Source: Alternaria dauci
Lineage: Eukaryota; Ascomycota; Dothideomycetes; Pleosporales; Pleosporaceae
Direction: 5' to 3'
DNA: 64,000 nt
Assembly (NCBI RefSeq): GCF_042100115.1
Contig: NC_091276.1
Coordinates: forward strand, 1,302,001-1,366,000
This document shows, piece by piece, positions 57,132 through 64,000 of this stretch. The notes under the pieces were generated by a model. It had not been told where the DNA came from and searched no databases. It was given only the letters and a program-made list of their open reading frames with translations. Both the position numbers and the translations under genes were made by a program. How positions within the stretch are numbered: position 1 is the stretch's first letter; every line of letters begins with the position of its first letter.

Positions 57132-58002
57132 ATGGTGAAAACGGAGACGGTAAGAGAAGTACTGTACGGCACGGCGTACGATATCATCGTACCTACAAGC
57201 CGTTTTCCGTAAGCTCGAGAGCCCCAAAGCCGCCCTTAGAACCAAGGCCGACCAGAAGGCAGAGGACCGCACTACACCTGAACAACATATTGTCCTGTCC
57301 TAACCCAACCTTGCGCTGAAAGAAACACGTCGTTCGCTGTTTCTTCAACCCACGATGGTCCGATTACCAGCACACTCGCAGAGACAAAGAAATCCGCACT
57401 TGACGCAAAATTCCTGCGTGTCGAACCAATCTGAACGCCCATACGCAGTACACTGCTACAAGCAACACGCTGGAAATCAAGGTCGCTACCACGGATATCA
57501 AATCAACGAGAGGCAGACGCAAAACACCCTAAAACCCTCCTCTCAGAGACACTCCACAACGCGCGCCCAAATCGGTGCGTACAAAGACGCCGTCACCACG
57601 AAAGCCTGGCATGATGAGTGGGGGGTAGAACCAGATGATTTTGGGACACCTGGATCACTGCTCGTCCTCAACCGACATGCGAACATCGACTTGAGAAACC
57701 ACGCTTGGCGAACAAAGTCGATATACTTATGTCACTGGGATCAAGGCCATGAGCCGTTCGGTGTCATTGCTTAGCGGCTGGCAGAAGCAAAACAATTTAC
57801 GGACAAGCAACAGACTAGCGCGTGCATGGGCAGTGAGCAAGATATGAGACGCATGAGAGTGAAGCGGGCCGTGCGTGACGCCGAGGTCATCGACTTGACA
57901 GGAGATGATACAGTTGGAGAGAGCAAGTTCCAGAGTCACGTCGGTATCGAGAATGTGGAGAACTACCCCCCAGGAACTATGGTGCAACCATGGGACTTCT
58001 AG
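57132..58002 (+). pseudogene. decayed protein-coding gene between two paralogues
   Basis: A start MVKTETVREVLYGTAYDIIV (from 57132) runs into a stop at 57210. One reading-frame step at the TTTT run (57202-57205) leads into a well-composed frame, RKLESPKAALRTKADQKAED, ending at a TAA (57301-57303). The same frame then stays open for 156 codons to a TAG (57772-57774). After that TAG it continues for 75 codons to a final stop at 58000-58002, through the nuclear-protein-like motif DAEVIDLTGDD and the ending VQPWDF. Three open blocks in one frame separated by isolated stops suggest a gene broken by a frameshift and two nonsense changes. Unrecognised introns could explain part of this, for example an acceptor at GCTTAG just before 57775. 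No family is identified. Confidence 0.4.
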
Positions 58003-58492
58003 AGCTGGACGCCGGGTCAAGCAAAATTAGCTTGCTCACATTTGACTCAGTCTTCGAATGTATGATTGGAGCCAGACAATCCTTGGGTGCATGCTCCGCC
58101 GTCAATATCTGAGCAGCTTCCAGCTTCACTTCGAAAAACCCACAACCCTTTGCCGCCCTATCTCTCGGCGCGGGAATGAGTTTTCCATCAAATCTTGTAA
58201 TGAATAGCCTTTCCTGGTGAAAGTACTGAACTTCACTGTAACAATCGTTTCCATTGCATATCTACAGATCTATTGGGTGTTCTTTTGCCGTTCACTTTAT
58301 CTGCCTTGAGGTCCACGCGCATAGAAAGGACCCCTTCTCTCCAGGTACAATCATGACGGGTCTTATCGCATTGCGCCAACTGCAACTTCAACCAGACTTT
58401 GTCAGCTTCCTCCTAGTAAACTCAACAAAAGCCAAACCTCACTGCCACGAGTCCAATCACTAGGACATCAAAGTCGTCCATAAGAGAGCGGT
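58003..58492. other. intergenic region
   Basis: The leader of the following gene; no other feature was seen. Confidence 0.5.
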
Positions 58493-60043
58493 ATGCAGCC
58501 AAGCCTCGGAGACCAGCCTTCACCAGGCACTCCGAACCATCTTCCAATTTCGAAGCCTCACCGACACCATAGGTCGAAGGGCGATGACCCAACCATGCCA
58601 AGATTCTCACTAAGAGGAAAACCGCGCGCGCAGTTTCTCTTGGATATCACGGCTCACGAATATAAACTACCCAAGGAAATGCCAATCAATGCGACAATCG
58701 TGGATCTCATCGCAGTCGTCCCACAATGGTTCCGCAACCCTGGGATCACATGGCGTTTCATGAACAATGGTCTCAGCGCTGCTGTTCATTTTGCAATTCT
58801 GGAACAGCATAGACATCTTGGCTTAACTAGCGCCGAGGAAGCTGAACGCGCCCGCGACCATATCTCAGATACATATCGGAAGACGATGCGCAAAATGGAA
58901 GGTTTCGCTGGATGGACAAGAGCAGGACATTATGTTCCCGACAATTGGAGCAAACTCAATATCTCCGTCAGCGGATATTTCCCGGAAGCTGCCAAAAAGA
59001 GTGGTTATGTCACGCCGCCATCCGTTCCTTTTATTGTCCTTGCAGTTGGTATGAAGAAGCTCCCTCACGGTCATGATGCTGGTGACTTGAGTCGCGCGCT
59101 CCAGTTTACAATGCAGAATCAGAAGATTGATGAACATGGTCGGCCAATGGAGTTTATGTTCCCAGACGATATCCAGCCCATTCTCAACCATATTGGTCGG
59201 ACTCCAAACACAGAAGACAATGTTGATGGTACTGTCTTGAAGCATTACTTCGAGGTCCTAAGAGCTGCAGATGGGGCGCGTCGTAAGCAGTTCTCAGAAC
59301 GGCGCCGCCAGCAACAAGCTGCTGATGAAGCCGCTGTAAATCCCGCGCATCAGTCTCAGGCATATGGGATGCCGTTGTATCAAGGGAGTTTGGGAGAATA
59401 TTGTGTGCGTCGATCACCGCCGGTAGCTACATCACCAGCACCATCTACGCAATTACACCATATGCAGCCTGCAGCCAGCATCCCGGATTCGAGCTACAGC
59501 CACTACAGTATGTTTCCAGCAGATATGGGTGTCTTTTCGCCCACTGCTTTGCATGATTCACAGATGACACAAAATTTCTTCCGGGATGTACCTCAATGCT
59601 TCGCGTATAACCAAACGCAAGAGCAGCGCTATGGTGGAGCTGCTATGATTGGTACCAATTATAGCAACCCCTCTATATCGCAAGCAACCAGGTCGAACTC
59701 GCAGGAAGCCGCTGCAAATGTAGCATCAGAACTCTTAGCTCAGGGCACCCAGCAAGCTTATGTAAACTTTCCGGACATCCCAGATATCTGTAAGTTTGAG
59801 ACAGACGATCAAGAGGATTCCTTTGTTGTGGACGACTGGGAACACCTAGATCGCCAATGGGCAACGGAAGACATGGATTTACTGATGGCGGCACATCAAA
59901 ATCACGAACTGAATGCATATCCTGATACAGTAACATACTCACGGCAAGCCCAGTATCCTTACAGCCCCCTCACACTGCCTCAAGATAGCCTAGGAGCGTT
60001 GGACCTAGATGATCATAGCGACCTTGGTCTTGCATCGCGTTAG
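58493..60043 (+). CDS. second member of the unrecognised paralogue family
   Basis: A single exon of 516 aa from the ATG at 58493; an in-frame ATG at 58595 (MPRFSLRGKPRAQFLLD) may be the true start. Residues about 63-236 match the domain of the gene at 54059 in order: ATIVDLIAVVPQWFRNPGIT, AAVHFAILEQHRHLGL, LNISVSGYFPEA, KKLPHGHDAGDLSRALQFTM and FPDDIQPILNHIG. The C-terminal 270 residues differ from the paralogue. They are Gln/Ser/Tyr/Ala-rich (ADGARRKQFSERRRQQQAAD) and end with an acidic segment (QEDSFVVDDWEHLDRQWATE) resembling an activation-type tail. No signal peptide or membrane segment. Function unknown. Confidence 0.8.
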   Translation: MQPSLGDQPSPGTPNHLPISKPHRHHRSKGDDPTMPRFSLRGKPRAQFLLDITAHEYKLPKEMPINATIVDLIAVVPQWFRNPGITWRFMNNGLSAAVHFAILEQHRHLGLTSAEEAERARDHISDTYRKTMRKMEGFAGWTRAGHYVPDNWSKLNISVSGYFPEAAKKSGYVTPPSVPFIVLAVGMKKLPHGHDAGDLSRALQFTMQNQKIDEHGRPMEFMFPDDIQPILNHIGRTPNTEDNVDGTVLKHYFEVLRAADGARRKQFSERRRQQQAADEAAVNPAHQSQAYGMPLYQGSLGEYCVRRSPPVATSPAPSTQLHHMQPAASIPDSSYSHYSMFPADMGVFSPTALHDSQMTQNFFRDVPQCFAYNQTQEQRYGGAAMIGTNYSNPSISQATRSNSQEAAANVASELLAQGTQQAYVNFPDIPDICKFETDDQEDSFVVDDWEHLDRQWATEDMDLLMAAHQNHELNAYPDTVTYSRQAQYPYSPLTLPQDSLGALDLDDHSDLGLASR

Positions 60044-60368
60044 GTGCGGCAATGAGAGTATCTCTGCGATGACTTGAATTTTGGGAATAAAGGTCTAGTT
60101 CTCACCGCGATGAATGTTTCAGAAGCGACATCCGAAATAGCCGAGTGTTAAGCAGCTTCATGTAGTTTTGGGTGTAGAATGGTAATAATGTACAAGATGC
60201 ACCCTGAAATATGTCGTTGAGATTTTGTCAAAGAGATCGACGCTACGTGTTATGTCTCATTTTGGAAAACGCGCTGAATTAATTGTAAGGCTGAACAGCC
60301 GTGGATTATATGCCCAGGTTTTAGGAATCAATATCATGGAGCGCTGTCCTCGTTCGACAATCGTCACT
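60044..60368. other. convergent intergenic region
   Basis: Short 3' flanks of the two neighbouring genes; nothing else was seen. Confidence 0.5.
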
Positions 60369-60743
60369 TCACTTCTCTGCCTTCTTTCCCGCGGTCTCCA
60401 CCTCTTCCGCCATCTGCTTCATCCGCTTCAACCACGTCTCAATTTCCTGCTCTGCAATATAAAGCCACCTCCTTGCTACATCCTCGCCACTCAGACGATT
60501 CGATTGATTTCCACGAAAGGCTTCTTCCACAGCATGCGATGCGTATTTGATCGATCGTTGGTGTGCTGTAAGATACTCAATGAGCTTTATCTGATGCGCG
60601 ACTCTGTGTATGTCTGCATTGAGGTCTTGAGAAATTGCTACTTGACTGGCAGCAACCGTGTGTTCTATTTGGTTTGATGCGGCTTGTGTGACCTTTATTT
60701 CTGGTACTTCGCTAGTTTTCCTGGACTCTTTGCTCTCGGTCAT
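60369..60743 (-). CDS. small coiled-coil protein of unknown function
   Basis: A single-exon frame of 124 aa, MTESKESRKTSEVPEIKVTQ to TAGKKAEK. The whole sequence is polar and helix-prone. QIKLIEYLTAHQRSIKYASH and RRWLYIAEQEIETWLKRMKQ form likely amphipathic helices. It has no cysteine, signal peptide or membrane segment. The amino-acid composition is that of a real protein, but no family is recognised. The ATG at 60743 is the only reasonable start. Confidence 0.5.
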   Translation of the reverse strand: MTESKESRKTSEVPEIKVTQAASNQIEHTVAASQVAISQDLNADIHRVAHQIKLIEYLTAHQRSIKYASHAVEEAFRGNQSNRLSGEDVARRWLYIAEQEIETWLKRMKQMAEEVETAGKKAEK

Positions 60744-61499
60744 TTTTGTCTTGTGGGGCGATTAGAGAAGCAAGCTGGGTGTCAGTAACCAAAAGACTTT
60801 TCATACAGTATCTCTCTTTAAACGCCCAATACTGCGTTGCTTGTCCCTCTCCTCGTCGCGGCTAGCACGTCATGTCGTGAACATGCCGATCTAGCGATCA
60901 AGCATCAGCCAGTATTTGACGCGCAAATATTACATGCCAGCGTCTTCACATATTGCTATGTCTCCATATCCGTTTGATTCTGCGTTACTCGTGGCCAACA
61001 CACTGTCCTGCAGAGCAGTGTCGTATCTCGCACCGTCATTGCTTCCACGTACGAGCGGTGTGCTGCTTTCAGCACATCCAGCAAACGACACACATAACCA
61101 ATGGTTTCGGAAGCTTCGGCTAGGCTTGTCATGACCAGTCTTGTGCTACGTATGCGTCGTAGCTGTGCGCTCCATTGGCGGACCTGATTCCGAACGTTGT
61201 CAGCAAGGGAACGTCCTATCGTGAGGCTTCGTTGACAGTCGTTGTATCTGATGAAGGTGAGACGTAGGCGAAATTGAGATGCCTGACCCGTCGGTGTAAT
61301 CGTCTTCCGAGGTTAACATTGCATGTAACAAATGTATACGTCATGATCCTGGGGATCTCGGCGGTACGGCCTTTTAGGCTTCCTGCCCATACTTCATTCG
61401 ACGTATGACACGTAGCAAGAACCTACATTGGCTTTTGTTTCTTCGTTGATATTGTTCGAATCTGTCAAAATTTGGATTCGGTTTCTTGGATAGTCTACT
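60744..61499. other. intergenic region
   Basis: Divergent flanks of the small coiled-coil gene and the SDR gene. No further feature was recognised. Confidence 0.5.
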
Positions 61500-62679
61500 A
61501 TGGCGTCGCTATTTCTCTACATCAGATTCTCCACCTCTGTAGCATAGGCACTCTCTACTCTCGTTTTTGCGCGCCTCTACAAACCCCAAAATCCTCCGCA
61601 TCGCAACCTCAAAGGCCAAACCGCAGTGGTAACAGGCGCGAACAGCGGGATCGGTCTTTCGATCGCGACCTCACTCGCGAAACAAGGGGCCATCGTGTAT
61701 CTCGCCTGCCGCAATGTCGAAAAAGGCCATGCAGCTGTTGCTTCTATCGCTTCGCAGCTAGGTCCCGAAACAGAAACAAGGGTATTTTGCTGGAAAGTAG
61801 ATGTTGGAGATTTGCACAGTGTGCGAGCGTTCTGTGAGAGATGGGGAGAAGAGGGCAAGAGGATCGACATGCTTGTGTACGCGATGTCCCTGGACGAGAT
61901 GTTTATGGGAGACATACTGACTTCACACAACAAAATCTAGGCATAATGCAGGAATCCCAGAACCCCCGGTCGGCTCAAGGAAGACAGACGAGAAAGGTCG
62001 GGACATTGTTCTTGTGACAAATTTCCTGGGGAGCTTCTTGATGACGCGTCTTCTCGAAAAGTATTTGAGTAAGACGGGACGAGTGGTACTGACGAGTAGT
62101 ACTGCGCATTACGGTGCGTCGGGCATGGTGATGCACGCTAGGCCTGTAGGTGTGGCCACGAAGACCGCTAGTGATGATGGCAGTCTTGCCCGAGGACCGC
62201 TGGGAAAGCTGAAAGCGTACCTCGGTATAGGTACAGGCAGTCTGGATTCCTATACGCTTTCCAAAGCCCACCAAGTTCTCTTCGCCGCACTCCTCCAGCG
62301 CCGTTTTGATTCGAATCAAGGCAACCAACGCACAGCACATGTGTTCACTCCTGGCTTTACTTCCACGCCGATATTTGACAAGTTTGCTATGGACTGGAAA
62401 TCATGGTTCAGCAATCCCGTTTTCGCTCTTCTCAAAGTGACGGAGAGGAATGTCGCAGTCGATACGGATGAGGGTGCAAAAACCGGGTCCTGGCTGGCAA
62501 GTTCTGGCGGAGGGCACGGAGTTCCAGGGGGTGGGTATTGGGAACAGATGGGCAGGAAAATGAGCCTTATTGATTTTCTGGAAGGAAAACTTGGGAAAGA
62601 AGAATGGAGCAAGGCGTGCAGGAGAGTTTGGAGAGAGTGGGAAAACGACAGTGGGTGCACTTGGGATGTGGCGCTTTGA
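61500..62679 (+). pseudogene. short-chain dehydrogenase/reductase with an in-frame stop at codon 16
   Basis: Exons 61500-61876 and 61941-62679 encode a complete SDR of retinol-dehydrogenase/WW-oxidoreductase type (371 codons plus stop). The cofactor motif TGANSGIG, the structural HNAG formed across the intron (RIDMLVHNAGIPEPP), LTSSTAHYG and the catalytic YTLSK are intact. The N terminus MASLFLYIRFSTSVA is a hydrophobic anchor as in relatives. Codon 16 is TAG (61545-61547), after which the same frame continues ALSTLVFARLYKPQNPPHRN. No other in-frame Met occurs before the Rossmann fold, and no phase-compatible intron removing the TAG was found. This suggests a recent nonsense change, for example from CAG or TGG; an undetected upstream exon spliced at GCATAG is the alternative. 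Confidence 0.6.
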
Positions 62680-63033
62680 TGCAAACAAAGAAGGAACTCT
62701 ACCGGTAGCTACCTCGAAAGCTTCGCAGGTCAGCTTGACATGAGAACTGCTCTGCGCCGCACACAAACGGGCAAAAATATTATGATAGAGTTGTAGGTGA
62801 GGCATGTTTTGATGATGCGTCCGCGCACTTGGAAAGTGCAAAAAGAAAAGACATGATACTCTAGCTGCGGTTCGTTTTGATAAAGCGAGCATGCGTGTAC
62901 CATAGTAGTGAGTAGTGTGTACAAGTCTGGTTAGCGTGATTTTCCAGAAAAATAAATCTTAACTCGAACCTGACCAGTTCAAATTCAATCCCACCCCACA
63001 AAAAGTGCAAAAAAAAAAAGAGATACAACGATC
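62680..63033. other. intergenic region
   Basis: 3' flank of the SDR gene and downstream flank of the tRNA. Contains an A11 run listed as the Pol III terminator; otherwise empty. Confidence 0.5.
63009..63019 (-). terminator. RNA polymerase III terminator of the initiator tRNA
   Basis: An A11 run on the plus strand gives a T11 run on the coding strand, 15 nt beyond the tRNA 3' end, as expected for Pol III termination. Confidence 0.75.
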
Positions 63034-63105
63034 TAGCTGCTGCTCGTTTCGATCGAGCGTCCTCCGGGTTATGAGCCCGGCGCGCTTCCGCTGCGCCAAG
63101 CAGCT
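63034..63105 (-). tRNA. initiator tRNA-Met (CAT)
   Basis: A 72-nt unit on the minus strand without an intron. The acceptor stem AGCTGCT pairs with AGCAGCT, followed by discriminator A. The D arm is GGCGCAGCGGAAGCGC. The anticodon stem CCGGG/CCCGG encloses CTCATAA with anticodon CAT (63073-63071). The T arm contains GATCGAAAC in place of the usual TTCGA, which is the hallmark of eukaryotic initiator tRNA, together with the A1 start and GGGCTCATAACCC arm. A T11 terminator follows. Confidence 0.95.
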
Positions 63106-63747
63106 TTGGTGCTCGTTGTGAGATGTTTGGAAATTAGTGATCTCATAGCGTCACGGAAACGGGGGATCGTTGTTCAGCATCAGAACTGGATGCTCAGTTC
63201 AGTGGAGAAGAGCAGTAAGGCCAAAGGTGGGGCGGGGTAAAAGGGATCGCACTTTACTGAGGTGCCCCCCGATTGTCTGGTGCGTGAAACTGCGGCGGGT
63301 ACGTATCAGTACAATCCGAACGCTTGAGCGACCCTCCGCCAGTGAAGCTTCTCGAATGCGAAAATAGCAGGTGTAAGCTGATGGTGGAGTCAAGGTGTAT
63401 GGTAGGCCGCATGCATCGCACAAAATGGCAAATGCAGATTCTATGGCATTGCAACGTATTGGGACACTGGGAGGACTGTCTCTAACGGAGAAGAAGGGGC
63501 AGGTCGCCGTACACGACAGGAAATGAAGATTGAACAGTCTCGCATGGCGAGGGATGGCTGAACAAGTGCTTGGTGACACCACATCAATCAACGGGACTTG
63601 GCTTGGGACGAAAGCGAATGTGGCTAGCGGCAAAACGCGCCTTGAACGCGACCCGCGTCGACGCGTCCCTTGCACTTCAGTTTAGACCTGGACTCGGTCA
63701 CGCACGCATATCCCGTTACCCCCCAACCATGCCCTCTGCCAGAACCG
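63106..63747. other. intergenic region
   Basis: 5' flank of the tRNA and leader of the terminal gene. Only short frames; nothing else was recognised. Confidence 0.45.
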
Positions 63748-64000
63748 ATGAGTAGCTACTCACCAGGCATACCGACCTCATTCGACCCTGCACTACTGCA
63801 TTCCGAATTCGACCTCCCCGATCACGCGCCCGCTTCGCTCTCCCATTCCGACGAACTCGACGCATTGCAGCAGTGCATTGCCGAAGACACAGTGAGGAAG
63901 AACCGTGCAGGCGTCGTCATACAGCATCGCGCCTGGAACGTCGCAGATATCTTCCGGAGCGAAGAAGGTCCAGCGGGTACTAGGAGCGTCAACGCGCGCT
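63748..64000 (+). CDS. 5' part of a gene running off the window, unknown function
   Basis: From the ATG at 63748 the frame stays open to the window end (84 codons): MSSYSPGIPTSFDPALLHSE, then DELDALQQCIAEDTVRKNRA and HRAWNVADIFRSEEGPAG. Composition is protein-like, with polar and acidic N-terminal sequence. Neither signal peptide nor known domain is visible in the part present. An upstream ATG at 63729 gives only an eight-codon frame and was not chosen. Confidence 0.6.
   Translation, partial: MSSYSPGIPTSFDPALLHSEFDLPDHAPASLSHSDELDALQQCIAEDTVRKNRAGVVIQHRAWNVADIFRSEEGPAGTRSVNAR

Overview
The window is nuclear DNA of a filamentous ascomycete, most likely a Dothideomycete of the Pleosporales type. 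The evidence is base composition near 50% GC, compact genes on both strands, many short introns (about 41-111 nt, mostly GT...AG with a CTAAC/CTGAC-like branch point) and a typical fungal housekeeping gene set. The order-level placement is an inference from gene content only. No bacterial features, CRISPR arrays, rRNA genes or intact transposons were seen.

Layout. 1-10 kb: the mitochondrial Rcf2 homologue, a conserved protein of unknown function, the ER fusion GTPase SEY1, a Tda3-like FAD oxidoreductase and a WW-domain protein with a Gly/Met-rich tail. 10-15 kb: mostly non-coding, with a small MITE-like inverted-repeat element and an F-box-like gene. 15-26 kb: an unusual ribosomal protein uS14 (RPS29) that has lost most zinc ligands, a protein with an internal ubiquitin domain, the SIP3/LAM-type BAR-PH-GRAM-VASt protein, KRI1 and RAD23. 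26-46 kb: a four-TM membrane protein, a large disordered coiled-coil protein, the ESS2/DGCR14 homologue, TIF6 (eIF6), a serine-rich membrane protein, the CAAX protease RCE1 and the tRNA methyltransferase TRM9. 46-64 kb is more accessory: a small secreted six-cysteine protein, a conserved protein of unknown function, a secreted M14 carboxypeptidase, two neighbouring paralogues of an unrecognised fungal family with a decayed gene between them, a small coiled-coil protein, an SDR gene with an early stop codon, an initiator tRNA-Met and the start of a further gene.

The genes do not form one pathway. Ribosome biogenesis and translation are well represented (uS14, KRI1, TIF6, TRM9, initiator tRNA), as are ER and membrane biology (SEY1, SIP3, RCE1) and ubiquitin biology (RAD23 and the ubiquitin-domain protein). 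Exon boundaries were derived by hand from splice signals, reading phase and family similarity. Where full coordinates are given, the summed exons were checked to be divisible by three. The most interesting items are the zinc-ligand-poor uS14, the internal ubiquitin fold, the tandem paralogue family with its decayed interior gene, and the predicted processed six-cysteine peptide.
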